The position numbers were made by a program, and so were the translations under genes. DNA of 64,000 bases, taken from contig SADC01000707.1 in assembly GCA_004194705.1 (NCBI GenBank), positions 601,884 to 665,883 on the forward strand. Reading direction: 5' to 3'. Positions 24,001-33,866 of this stretch are shown here, piece after piece. The notes under the pieces were generated by a model that saw nothing but the letters and a program-made list of their open reading frames with translations, searched no databases and had not been told where the DNA came from. How positions within the stretch are numbered: the first letter of the stretch is position 1; the number at the start of each line of letters is the position of its first letter. Origin of the DNA: Ditylenchus dipsaci. Its lineage: Eukaryota; Nematoda; Chromadorea; Rhabditida; Anguinidae.

Positions 24001-24331
24001 AACTACCACTTCTGGAGGAACGCCTCTTGCGATACCTTTGGCGAGCTGCGTAAAAGCCTTAAATGCTTAATGTAGTATAAATACTATGCATTTTCAAGAT
24101 AAATAATCATGCTGCAGGGCCTCTGCTAGAGCCAAAAAAAGGCGGGGGCTTTAAGATTTTTTTATTTTTTAAATTAGGTGGTTGACATCATAAGAATATA
24201 GTCAAAAAAACAAGGATTATTTGAATTACAGCTGATTGAAATTAAATACCTGAAGCTGCTGCTTCCATGACCCAGCCATAGTCTTTATCCTGGCTGTTAG
24301 AATTTTTGCGCTCCAGTTTGACCACTTTTAC
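21085..24331 (-). CDS. Nematode-type globin, C-terminus altered by MULE insertion
   Basis: Minus-strand exons 21721-21684, 21639-21526, 21481-21423 and 21374-21269 join without frame change. They read YAFEKMFLKLFV (C helix region), then PQIAIVFGLQDVPEVEL, FRTHVCKFQRFM (candidate distal His), and IIRMVGRQHCNVKLL with the likely proximal haem His, ending RWLSFKAALLATFAKNEQ. Introns are 44-45 bp. A last exon (21123-21085, acceptor AACTCAAACAG) reads VFAIQDYFS and runs into MULE 2, giving GGI and a stop. Two upstream exons, 24331-24250 and 24045 to about 23862, give an Arg/Ser/Gly-rich N-terminus and LEDDQCEQLAEAFFLI, which resembles the A helix; their link to the rest, and the missing B-helix exon, are inferred. 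The long intervening intron is filled with palindromes. The product would bind haem and oxygen or serve in redox sensing. Confidence 0.7.
21765..22135. repeat. Palindrome in the globin intron
   Basis: ACACCGCATTTGGTGTTTTG and the end near 22125 (AACGCCATTTCGGTGTT) are complementary, as are ATTTTTCTCTGTCGATT and AATCGATAGAAAAAATC. The centre contains AATCACACCAAGTGTGA. No coding content. Confidence 0.65.
22564..23660. mobile_element. Foldback element with GGGCCATTTCAAATTG tandem ends
   Basis: The left end (22564-22700) starts AAAAGGGGAGGAGAAGAATG and continues with repeats of AATTGGGCCATTTCAAATTG. The right end (23564-23660) is the complement and ends CATTCTTCTCCTCCCC. Inside, a C/A-rich degenerate repeat of the CCCAAACCAC type (22910-23085) is mirrored by G/T-rich sequence at 23330-23460, and GTCAATTCGTCGAC is repeated three times at 22828-22870. 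It lies in the long globin intron. No clear target duplication was found. Confidence 0.7.
22728..22812. repeat. hAT-like end with CCTGATTTATCAGGAA
   Basis: CAGGGTTCGCAGATGTCCTG followed by ATTTATCAGGAATTTCCTGA. The same sequence on the opposite strand is at 54424-54472. CAGGGTTCG is a hAT-like terminus. Only one end is recognisable at each location. Confidence 0.6.
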
Positions 24332-24399
24332 CTACAATAGTAAGCTTTAAACACAGGTTATCTTGGGGTTGTATTGTAATTTAGAATCTAATTGTTTCC

Positions 24400-24975
24400 C
24401 CCTATTTTGGGATGTTTTTCTTGCTATTGTTTATTAGACAAACTTTTTAAAGACTGATCTCAGGCAAGTTTCTAAACCCCCCACCCCCAATTTTGTCCAT
24501 CACCGTGCTGGCTATATTTCGTGGGTCAGTTTTTATCAGTTTCTAAAAAATGAAATAATTATTTAAGTGCAATGATTGAAAAAAGGGCTAAAAAAGGATA
24601 CTCTATTTCCTCTATTAACCCTCCAAAGCCCGAACGCTACAGGTATACACATGGAGCTAAATTTCACGCTGGACAAGATGCTGCAATGAGAAATTTGAAA
24701 AAACCCTTTTTGGGGGTTTCGGTGCCAATTTGAAAAAGTGCACTTTTCGAAAAAGAACTACTGCATATCAATGACTCTGACTTAGCTTGGTAGATACATT
24801 TAGAAATGATTTACTACTCGTTCGAACCGCGAGGAAACGGGCATTCAGATGTGCTATTCCACTGCTTCACTTGATTCGAAAATAATGAAAAACTTAAAAA
24901 AACGGAAACTTTCATTTTTCGAAAATCATACTTTTTCACGTTTTTTCACTAAGGGTGTGTGAAACTTTGAACACA
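24400..24975. other. AT-rich sequence with no recognised gene
   Basis: A minus-strand exon-like piece at about 24490-24545 (acceptor ATTTTTTAG, then KLIKTDPRNIASTVMDKI) could be an upstream globin exon, but its linkage is unsupported. Nothing else is recognisable. Confidence 0.3.
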
Positions 24976-25365
24976 TAATCTGATAGCCCTGTTAATTAGC
25001 TTCAAAACGGTAAATAAACTTTTGGCATGTAGTTTGATTGGGGAGGCTCAAAATGACCTTAAAAATTGGTCTATTTAAAATTTTCAAACGTTTTGAGCGG
25101 AAAACTTCTTTTTTTCATGAGAAGCTGGAATTTCTGATACCGGCTTCATGATCAGCGTACCCGATTCGCATACAAAATAACTCTCAAAATGTAAAATTGA
25201 CTGCCATATTTTAAATTCCCTTCGAGACAATAAATATAGACAATAAATAAAGGAAATTTAAAATAGACTAATTTTTAAGGTCATTTTAAGCCTTCCCAAT
25301 CAAAATACATGCCAAAAGTTTATATACCCTTTTAAAGCTAATCAACAGGGCTATCAGATTCTGTG
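24975..25365. repeat. Palindrome
   Basis: ATCTGATAGCCCTGTTAATT...AAACTTTTGGCATGTA...AATGACCTTAAAAATTGG (24978-25065) pairs with the complement at 25265-25362. No coding content. Confidence 0.7.
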
Positions 25366-25517
25366 TTAAATTATTTATATGAGGAACTCATTTTCAAAAA
25401 CTGCATTTTTTCAAAGGCGGGTTTTTAAAAAACCCCAAAAAGCGGGTTTTTGGTTCCCTTGTGTTTTTTGGTCATTTTTTGACTTACAAAGATGGAATTT
25501 GAACATAGTTTTGTTAA

Positions 25518-25815
25518 CTGGGGCCTACCGCATAAAGAAACTCTGATACGCATGATTTTTTATGCATCCAGAGTCACTTTCGAGTGATTTGTGTCTAAGG
25601 TATGTGGGTGTGTGCATCTCAACTCCAAGCCCCAAAGCTACCAAAGGAGGCTTGAGAGTCAGATATGCGCGCACTCACTTACCTTAGACATGATTCCGAG
25701 ATGTACTCTTGATTAAAAATGCATAAAGAAGCTCTTTTCACGAAGCTCCAGTAACCAAACGGGGTAAAATACAAAAAAATGACCAAAAACCATAGGGGGA
25801 CCAAGGCAATCGAAT
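25518..25815. repeat. Family A palindrome, copy 4 (truncated)
   Basis: Matches the family core (GGGGCCTACCGCATAAAGAA, ACTTTCGAGTGATTTG, ATTCCGAGATGTACTCTTGA) and the GGGGGACCAAGGCAATCG segment at 25796. The GC-rich hairpin is degenerate here. Confidence 0.8.
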
Positions 25816-26136
25816 TTTTTTTCGAAAAATGGCCTTCCCACGTTTTTTTTTGCCGTTTCTATTGTTTTTAGGGCATATGAAATACTTATACCAAAAAACT
25901 CACTTTTGGCTCTGGTCAAATAGTGTACTCCTGCCAAAAGATATGGCCAAAAACAAAAGTTGACAGTTTTTTTATGTGACCGCCCTAGGGTTAAGGCAAA
26001 AAGTCAAAATTTGGTCGGAAAATCTTAAAAACATGTTTTTGCACGTCTAGACCCTAAAACACACAAAAAATAGTTAAAACCACTTTTTTAGCGAACTTGC
26101 TATGATCTACACCAGCCGAATGTGCTGCTTATATCA

Positions 26137-27278
26137 CAGGGATGATATCTCAAAATTTTGAAAAAAAGTACATTTTCCAAAAAAAAAAGATTTTGGGGCC
26201 AAAAAAAAGTACAATTCCCGAAACTCAATAAAAGCGCCTTCAAACTTTTTATTTCTACACCAATGAAACACATAACACTTTTCAAACAAATAAAACAATT
26301 CAATCATATTTCTGTTACTATAGACATATGAAATCTAAATTAACTCATACAAAATTTTTGTATGACTTTTGGTATTTTGTATCTTTTCCGCACCATAAGG
26401 TCGTGTCAAAAGTTCGGGCCGTTTTTTTCACAAGCGATGTTTGTGGTATTGTGTTTTTACCTTAGATTTTTCATAAATTTTTTAAAAGTTTACCACTCAT
26501 TTTGTAGCCAAGATTTTGAGCTGCAAAATGAGTGGTAAACTTTTGATAAATTGATGAAAATCCAAAAAAAAAACGTAGTGCCACAAATAGTGCTTGTAAT
26601 TAAATCAGTACGGATTTTTCGACACGCCCTAATATTAGGTTGTTCGGAAAGTTCGCGGAATTCTGTAATGATCCCTATTGTGTTTTTAGCGTTTTGGTTT
26701 TCGAGTTTTCTTGCAATTCTGTTGCATTTAAACCGTTTCTTTTTGTTGTTTTTTTATGTCGAATAAGATTTTCATCCATATGAAATGGATCAAATCAAAA
26801 CGGTTTTAAAGCAACAACGTTGCAAAAAAAATCGAAAACCAAAACACTAAAAACACAACGGGGGACCAATATTTAGATTTGCAGCTTTTTCTATTTAGAA
26901 ATTTAGTTGATCACACTTTTCGAACTATTGATATCAAAGTAGAAAATCATAAGGCAGCTGGAGACAGCAATACGCAGGATTCAGCCTGCAGTTCTCAGAG
27001 AAATATCTCGCCAACTCCGAAAGTGGGAAAAGAATCAGGCAGGACCTAAAAGCCTTTTAGGCTCAGCAAAATTCGAATTAAAAACTGTGCAGCAGGCGAA
27101 ATTTTTTAAAAATTCGAATGTTTTCTTACATTTTCGGCGCCTATTCGAAAAAAAAAGTACAAAAAAGTACATTTCTCCAAAAAAGTACAAATCTTTTTTA
27201 AAAGTACATTGAAAAAAGAAAAGATTTGGAGTCCCAAAAAAAGTACAAATCTTTTTAAAAGTACATATATCATCCCTG
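26137..27278. mobile_element. hAT-like non-autonomous element with 8-bp TSD
   Basis: Inverted ends CAGGGATGATAT / ATATCATCCCTG are flanked by TTATATCA on both sides (26129-26136 and 27279-27286). An 8-bp duplication and a CAGGG terminus fit the hAT superfamily. Subterminal AAAAAAGTACATTTTCC repeats occur at both ends. No transposase was found; nested palindromes occupy the middle. Confidence 0.85.
26400..26872. repeat. Two palindromic MITEs nested in the hAT element
   Basis: 26400-26632 pairs GTGTCAAAAGTTCGG with a right end reading TTTTCGACACG, around AAAGTTTACCACTCATTTTG and its complement. 26635-26872 starts TTAGGTTGTTCGGAAAGTTC, a mariner-like end, and contains a hairpin pairing TTGTGTTTTTAGCGTTTTGG with its complement at about 26850. 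Confidence 0.6.
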
Positions 27279-27289
27279 TTATATCACCG

Positions 27290-28230
27290 ATTTTTTTTAA
27301 TTTTGCGCAAATTCGGTAGAACGACCTTTTTCGAATCTCAAAAAGACCATTATATCGGTATCATGGTTGTTAACGCTTTTTTTGGAAGCAGGGCAACCGG
27401 CACCATCGCATATCTATTGGTAGAAAATCGCACGCTAAGAAAAATCGAGCCGGTCGTTTTCGCTTCAAATTCGAAATGTAAATTAGAAACGCAATTTCGC
27501 ATAAAACAACCATGATACCGGTATTATAATCTTTGTATCTAAAATTTTATCAAAATTTTAGATCATTTACTAGTCAGATCCAGCGTTGCTTGACATTGCC
27601 GAATTCGGACGAATTAGATGACTTTCACGGCACCATAACTACTTATATGTGTTTGTAGATATGACTAGAGTAAGACAAAAAATTTAATTTTAAATGAAAA
27701 GAAAAAATGTTTCAAAAACATTTTCGGACTAAAAAAGTGTCCCCACCCATTCAAATTTCGGGAATGGCGCTGCGTTCAAAAACCATGGTCCTTCTGTGTG
27801 CCATTCAAAGAGCATATAGGATAACTGCTGTCATCGATTTTCCTGCGAAAACTGGTGGGGCAAGGAGCTACCCACGTAAATTGTTCAAGATTTTACGGGT
27901 TTTTTGGGCCACCCTGTACAATAAATTTTTCAAATATGGAAGCTAAAAAGCGACTAAGAGATAGGAGCACAGATTTTTCTACATGAAAAATAACATAACA
28001 AAAATTATAATTTTCAGAAACTTTAAACTTTTAAATGGCTTTACAAAAGAGTGTTCACAGCTGTGCTTGCTAGAGAACAAATTAGGGGAAAATTTCTCCA
28101 AAATTTATTAGTCACACTCCTTATTTGTACAACAAAAACGAAATTTATGCTATGAGTCATTAGATTGGAGAACATCTGAAAACTAGCATTTAATTTCTAA
28201 TTTTGCTGGCGTATATACATAAAAAGTTTA
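27290..28230. other. No recognised gene
   Basis: Contains one short segment, GCGCTGCGTTCAAAAACCATGG (27768-27789), similar to 47290-47312, so it is part of a dispersed repeat. No intact frame, TIR or domain seen. Confidence 0.4.
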
Positions 28231-28241
28231 AATGCTGAGTC

Positions 28242-29134
28242 CAGTGGCGTACACAGGAATTTCTGACGGGGAGGGGGGGGGCGGCTGGCACTGACGGGGG
28301 GCACCAGGCCATTTTCAGGCCATTTTACCTACACTTTTTTTTTAAATTTTCGAGGCCATTTTACCTACACCGTTTTGAGAAAAACCTGACGGGGGCACGT
28401 GCCCCGGTATACCAACGACTCGATACACATTATGACTCGATACAACGACTCGATACAATTACGACTCGATACAACGACTCGATACACTTTTTAAAGCTCC
28501 TTTTGAAGCTCCTTTTGAAAACATCCTGATTGAAAACCCTGCTAATATTCCTTTGTTTCATTGATTTGTTTTCGTTTTGTTTCACTGGTGTTGGGAGCAG
28601 GACAATTGACCGCCTGGGCCGATTGACCGCCTGCACAATTGACCGCCTGGGCCGTTTGACTTTGGCTTTTTGACTATGTGTTGACTTTTTGACCATGTAC
28701 CCCCAAAGGGTGAGCCCTTATCCCGGACCATGTACCCCAAAGGGGCTTCCTATTGAATTAGGTTGCCTGCGAAGGCAGGCAGGTAGAAAATCTAGAAAAG
28801 TCAAAATTTCGAAAGAAAGTAGTCGGAAACGACGTCTTTATCGGTTTTAGCGTCTAAGTAGTCAAAAAGCCACGGGGGTCAAACGGCCCAGGCGATCAAT
28901 TGTCCAGGCAGTCAATTGCCCAGGCGGTCAATTGTCCAGGCGGTCAATTGTCGCGGACCCCTGGTGTTATTTGATTTCAGTTGAATAAATGTTTGAATTT
29001 GAGAAAGTGTATCGAGTCGTAATTGTGTCGAGTCGTTGTATCGAGTCGTAATTGTATCGAGTCGTTGTATCGAGTCATAATGTGTATCGAGTCGTAGGGC
29101 AGTCACGTGCCCCCCCCCCCTGCGTACGCCCCTG
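28242..29134. mobile_element. hAT-like non-autonomous element with CAGTGGCGTAC end and 8-bp TSD
   Basis: The left end CAGTGGCGTACACAGG and right end CCTGCGTACGCCCCTG are complementary apart from small changes. Flanks are GCTGAGTC at 28234-28241 and 29135-29142. Inside, inverted arrays of ACGACTCGATACA (28420-28490 against 29003-29090) and of CAATTGACCGCCTGGGC (28596-28660 against 28885-28950) form successive hairpin layers. G and C homopolymers lie next to both ends. Confidence 0.88.
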
Positions 29135-29142
29135 GCTGAGTC

Positions 29143-29880
29143 TAATAAGCAAATATTTGGAAATGTTACTGTTTTAGCTAGAGCTAGCTCGGGGCGGGTC
29201 ATGGGGCAGTGCCAGAAGTTTTTTTTTAAAGTGTCATTATGCTTCGATGCGATTCCTAAGGCAAATCTTAATAAAAATTAAAAAATTGAAGCCTGCTTGC
29301 AAAGTTTTGATACAAATAAAGAGGCTCCAGGGGCTCAAGAGGCTCCAATACCCCGCCTTAGCACCACACTTCGCCTTCGCCCCGCGGAATGTTTCTATTC
29401 ATGCCCGGCACCGCCACCACCTCACGCACTGGGGCGCATTTGGGGTGAAGCGAATCCATCACTGGTTGTGGTTGTATCCATCCAAGGGCCATACGAAAAT
29501 TAACGCAGAGGGGAGAACAAGCCGAAATCATGTTTAAAACCGATTTTCAAACAAAGATTTTTAAAAATTCTGGTCAAAAGAACAGGCTTAAAATTGAATC
29601 ATTAAACAAAGCTCTGTGTGTTTATTTTCAAACCTCCTTCAGAAGAGAACATGGAGTATTTAAAAAAGCATTGACGTTCATTGGAAGAAATATGATAAAT
29701 AGATTGTAATTGTCTTTAAAAAAATTTAACAAGTTGGTTATTGAATTATTTTACGAGGCCTTGAAAAAGTACATATCCAAAAGCAAATTTTTAATTATGG
29801 TTGAAAACTTAGTCAAAAAGGCCAAAAAAGCAAAATTCAAATTCTGCTGCTGAAATTAAAAATTTTGGCAGCAGACATGA
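29143..29880. other. No recognised gene
   Basis: A slightly GC-richer patch (29330-29520) gives overlapping Pro/Ala-rich frames with no recognisable domain. The remainder is AT-rich and non-repetitive within this window. Confidence 0.35.
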
Positions 29881-29883
29881 TTA

Positions 29884-30604
29884 CCGTATTCTCTCTAATA
29901 GAACCACACCCCTTAACACTCTCAAGCTGCGCCAACGGCCGTCAAAATCCAATGGGTTGTCGAAGCCTGGAGAATCTCTCGAAGAAGCTCATAATTAAGT
30001 CATTCGAATCGTGCGGAGTTCCCAATGCCACCGATGGACGTGAGGACAACGCCATTAACTGCTTCAAAAAAGTTAGACCGGTTCCGAGGGGTCGAGGCAA
30101 GGTGAAGCACGCGCGTGATGAGAAGAAGTTGGCTGAGCTGATACAAGAGATCGATCTCGAAGAATCGCAAGAAAATGTGTTTAATAATAAAGATATTTCT
30201 AGAGTGTTGACGAGTTTAGGGACCTGTTCTGGTTTGGGGGATGGGGCGCCCATTTTTACTAAAGATTTATTTTTTAGGTTGATCAAGTCGATTATGGTGA
30301 CCAGGCACCTTGATCAACGAAATTACTTATTAAACTATTCATATAGGTTATCGATATAACCATGACTGCCATAATCAACAAAAATCAATAAAAAGTATAG
30401 TATGAATGAGCGTCCCCCCCCCCCCCCCCCCCCAAAACCAGAACAAGTCCGAATTTCGTTGTAAAAAAAAATTATGCGCGCATGCTGCAATGTTTGAATA
30501 TCTTCAAAAGGTTGAAAAATAGAACCACACTCTCTAATAGAACCACACCCCCCAAGGGAGGTTGAAAAATAGAACCACATGTAGTTCTATTAGAGAGAAT
30601 ACGG
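29884..30604 (+). mobile_element. Pogo-like element, internally deleted
   Basis: Ends CCGTATTCTCTCTAATAGAA and TTCTATTAGAGAGAATACGG are perfectly complementary and flanked by TA (29882-29883 and 30605-30606). The interior keeps the 3' part of a pogo/Tigger-type transposase. A run of about 20 C lies at 30412-30433, and a second TAATAGAACCACACCCC unit at 30536. The same TACCGTATT end marks several MITEs in this window. Confidence 0.8.
29900..30357 (+). pseudogene. Pogo/Tigger transposase C-terminal fragment
   Basis: The frame reads SFESCGVPNATDGREDNAI (about 30000-30055), a conserved C-terminal block of the pogo/Tigger/jerky DDE family, then an acidic tail. The DNA-binding CENPB-type domains and catalytic triad are absent, so only the tail survives between the TIRs. 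This fragment links the TACCGTATT termini to the pogo group. Confidence in the family is moderate because only one motif is visible. Confidence 0.65.
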
Positions 30605-30928
30605 TATATAATTTGGTACAGAAATTAACATTTTAATTAAATTAAATATTTTGGCGGCATAATCCAGATATTTAGCAACGTAACTAAATACCACCCAAAA
30701 AGAGTTGTCAAAACCGCTCCGGTGAAAGCGCCCCTCGAACAGCTGAATAAAAAACATTGTCTTTTATCGAAAGAAAAAACAAATGTTTACACCACCACCA
30801 ATAAGTCTTTTTTGATTTTTTTTTATACATTCCGATACTAAAATAACTGCGGAGAAATAAATAAAGTGGTTGGACAAGAAGAAGAAGAAAAGATCTTAGA
30901 AATAGCTAAAACTATGGAATCTTGATTT

Positions 30929-31204
30929 TTGATGGATTTTGTGGATCCCTGGAGAATAGCCAAAAGTTTCCTCCCACATTGGTTAAAACAACGAAATATT
31001 CCGCCAAGAAGATATGCATCCTCTTTTTATTTTCGTGACCCTTTCAATATGGCAGGCCAACAAAAGGATGAGAGTGCTAAAAGTTTTTTAAGTCAGCGAC
31101 AACCAAAAACTGAAAGGAAAAAATTATTTTTTGACCTTTTAATAAAATTACACATTACAAAGCGCTTTATGATGACAAAGAAAAATACAAAAGTATTTAC
31201 TTAA
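30929..31204 (+). other. Unrecognised 91-codon frame
   Basis: Starts ATGATGGATTTTGTGGATCC and gives a basic, Lys-rich product with no motif I know. No neighbouring exon. It may be chance or a relic. Confidence 0.12.
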
Positions 31205-31234
31205 TCCTGGTTCATATTTACAGGGTGGGCAAAT

Positions 31235-31364
31235 TTTGACAAAAAAGGGGGGGGGCGTTTATTGAAGAGGGGGCGTTTATTAGAGAGGGGGCGTTTATTT
31301 TTCAACACCCCTCAGAGGGGGACGCTTATTAGAGAGGGGGCGTTTATTAGAAAGGGGCGTTTAA
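31235..31364. repeat. GGGGGCGTTTATTAGAGA repeats, pogo-type end
   Basis: Several copies of AGAGGGGGCGTTTATTAGAG. The complementary terminus, AATAGAGAAAATACGA, is found at 32650-32665 beyond the TTAA foldback, so this looks like one pogo-type MITE interrupted by it. Confidence 0.55.
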
Positions 31365-32646
31365 CACTAGGACGGTCGAGGAGCCATTTATATTCGTTGG
31401 ACTCAGAATTTCTCGGTGAGCACGATGGTGAAAAAAAAATTGAAAAAAAGTTGGTATTTGCGGGTCAGCGGCCCCTACAAACCAACCAAGTCAACATTTT
31501 TTGTATGCAACTTCAAGAGGGCAGATCTCGTCATTTTGCATTATCGAATTCAATAAATTATAACTTAAAAAGAAAGCGCAGATCATGGGCTTTCAAATAA
31601 GGTATCATCGAGGTATGTATGACAATTTTATGTAAAAGTTTTACTTCAAAGAAATATTTCTGCCATTTTTCAAAAGCGTTGTTGATACTTAAATAAGCAC
31701 TAAAAAGTGTGATAAGGTCGTTTTTTCAGTTACCAATTGATACCATTCGCAAGAACAGGAAAAACTGCACCAGAAAGTGCTGCAAAGTGCATTAAAAACG
31801 GACCTCCAGAGTGTTTAGCAAGACTCTCAAAAGAAAGTTCAAAACCGATTTCGACGTAAATTTCAGTTTCGTTAATGAAAACCGGATTTTTGACATCAAA
31901 TTCGTGTTCAGCGTGATCGATTTCCTTATAAAACTGCCCTTAAATATATTACTTTGCTGGCAAATTTTGAATTCCGCTCAAGACAAAAATTATTTTAATT
32001 TTAAAAAATTCGAGATTTGAATAATTTTTGTCTTGAGCGGAATTCAAAATTTGCCAGCAAAGTAATAGATTTAAGGGCAGTTTTATAAGGAAATCGATCA
32101 CGCTGAACACGAATTTGATGTCAAAAATCCGGGTTTCATTAACGAAACTGAAATTTACGTCGAAATCGGTTTTGAACTTTCTTTTGAGAGTCTTGCTAAA
32201 CACTCTGGAGGTCCGTTTTTAATGCACTTTGCAGCACTTTCTGGTGCAGTTTTTCCTGTTCTTGCGAATGGTATCAATTGGTAACTGAAAAAACGACCTT
32301 ATCACACTTTTTAGTGCTTATTTAAGTATCAACAACGCTTTTGAAAAATGGCAGAAATATTTCTTTGAAGTAAAACTTTTACATAAAATTGTCATACATA
32401 CCTCGATGATACCTTATTTGAAAGCCCATGATCTGCGCTTTCTTTTTAAGTTATAATTTATTGAATTCGATAATGCAAAATGACGAGATCTGCCCTCTTG
32501 AAGTTGCATACAAAAATGTTGACTTGGTTGGTTTGTAGGGGCAGCTGACCCGCAAATACCAACTTTTTTCAATATTTTTTCACCATCGTGCTCACCGAGA
32601 AATTCTGAGTCCAACGAATATAAATGGCTCCTCGACCGTCCTAGTG
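31365..32646. mobile_element. TTAA-flanked 1.28-kb near-perfect foldback
   Basis: The arms 31365-32004 and about 32010-32646 are complementary almost base for base, meeting in a spacer of a few bases near 32006. Ends are CACTAGGACGGTC / GACCGTCCTAGTG with TTAA on each side (31361-31364 and 32647-32650). TTAA duplication suggests piggyBac- or Kolobok-type mobilisation. Each arm contains the same 65-70 codon frame in opposite orientation (KTLKRKFKTDFDVNFSFV); it is not recognisable as a gene. Confidence 0.85.
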
Positions 32647-32829
32647 TTAATAGAGAAAATACGATATCGACGCTAATGTCATACACAACAACCTTCAGCC
32701 TGATGCAGAAACTTTAAAAACGGCAAAATTTTGTCTCAATGAATTTTGCCTTTTTGCGTTCCATGGCCAAAAGATAGAGAAATAGAAAGCAGCATTTACC
32801 GCCTAAAATTTTCAGCTGTCAATTTTTTT

Positions 32830-33600
32830 GCAAATTGGTCAAAGTGCCTTAGAAACTAAATTCCGCAATGGCTGTAGCTCAAAACACACCCCGAAATACT
32901 GATATTCCGCCGTAAATTTATTGTTTCCCGCAGTAAATTTCAATTTTTAACAAAATACTAGAGTTGTAGAAATTCCCGGAAATATAGGAAACCCGGGAAT
33001 ATTCCCGGGAACATTGGGAATATTCCCGGGAATATTCCCAATATAGGGGAAAATATCGGGAAACCCGGGAATATTCCCAATGTTCCCGGGAATATTCCCA
33101 TTGTACAACCCTACAAAATACTGATTTCCGGCAGTGAATTTTGCGCGAGTTAAAAATTTTCAGTCACAAAAAATGTTTAACTGGTCAAAATCCCACCCCA
33201 GAGTGATCAGAAGCCCCTGAAAGTTGGTTCTTTGGGGCTTGACTGATAAGGGGGGGGGGGTGGTGTGGTTGACTTTTTGCGAAAATTCGATTGAACGGAT
33301 CAGAGTTCCAGTCCAATGAAGTTAATCGCTCAAAAATCCAGCCAGGACCGCTCAAAACCACCCTAAACCTGGATTTCTGAGCGAATATCTCCATCGGACT
33401 GGAACCGCTCAATCGAACTGATCCGCTCAATCGAATTTTAGCAAAAAGCTAACCTCCTTTAGTCAACCCCGAAAAACCAACATTCAGGGACTTCCGACCG
33501 CTCTGGGGTGGGATTTTAACCAGTTAAACATATTTTCTGACTGAAAAATTCAAATTACCGCGGAATTTACTGCGGGAAATCAGTATTTTAGTGTGTGAAA
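32830..33600. repeat. Large inverted repeat around a hairpin related to 2970-3125
   Basis: ACTGATTTCCGGCAGTGAAT...CTGGTCAAAATCCCACCCC (33120-33200) pairs with 33505-33585. The central hairpin at 33275-33445 contains GATTGAACGGATCAGAG and CCGCTCAATCGAA, shared with the centre of the 2640-3410 palindrome. A hAT-like MITE (32959-33113) is inserted in the left flank. Confidence 0.72.
32959..33113. mobile_element. hAT-like MITE with CCCGGGAATATT interior
   Basis: Ends TAGAGTTGTAGAAAT / ATTGTACAACCCTA are flanked by CAAAATAC on both sides (32951-32958 and 33114-33121). The interior is almost wholly made of CCCGGGAATATTCCC-type self-complementary repeats. It shares terminal sequence and 8-bp duplication with the MITEs at 38433, 41749 and 42051. 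Confidence 0.85.
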
Positions 33601-33866
33601 TCAATTTGAGCCATTCCGAGATTCCGATTCTTATCTCCATCCTCTCATTTCATGGATGTCAAAAATGTCAAAATAGCAGTGTTTGGTCAAAACTTTTGGC
33701 GCTTCTTTTATTTTAAATTTTGACCGTTTAGGCGAAAACCGTCAAAATAACAGTCAAAATTTTGAAGAATATTTTGACGCTTTTTGAATAAGCCAGGAAA
33801 TGTGGCTCTTTTTCTTTTAAGTTGTTTAACTCTCGTAAGATATTCAATATTCTTTCTTCACTATTA

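Noticed and set aside
31811..32203. Identical 69-84 codon frames in both directions
   Set aside because: They are the two arms of the TTAA foldback read in opposite directions, with no recognisable domain.
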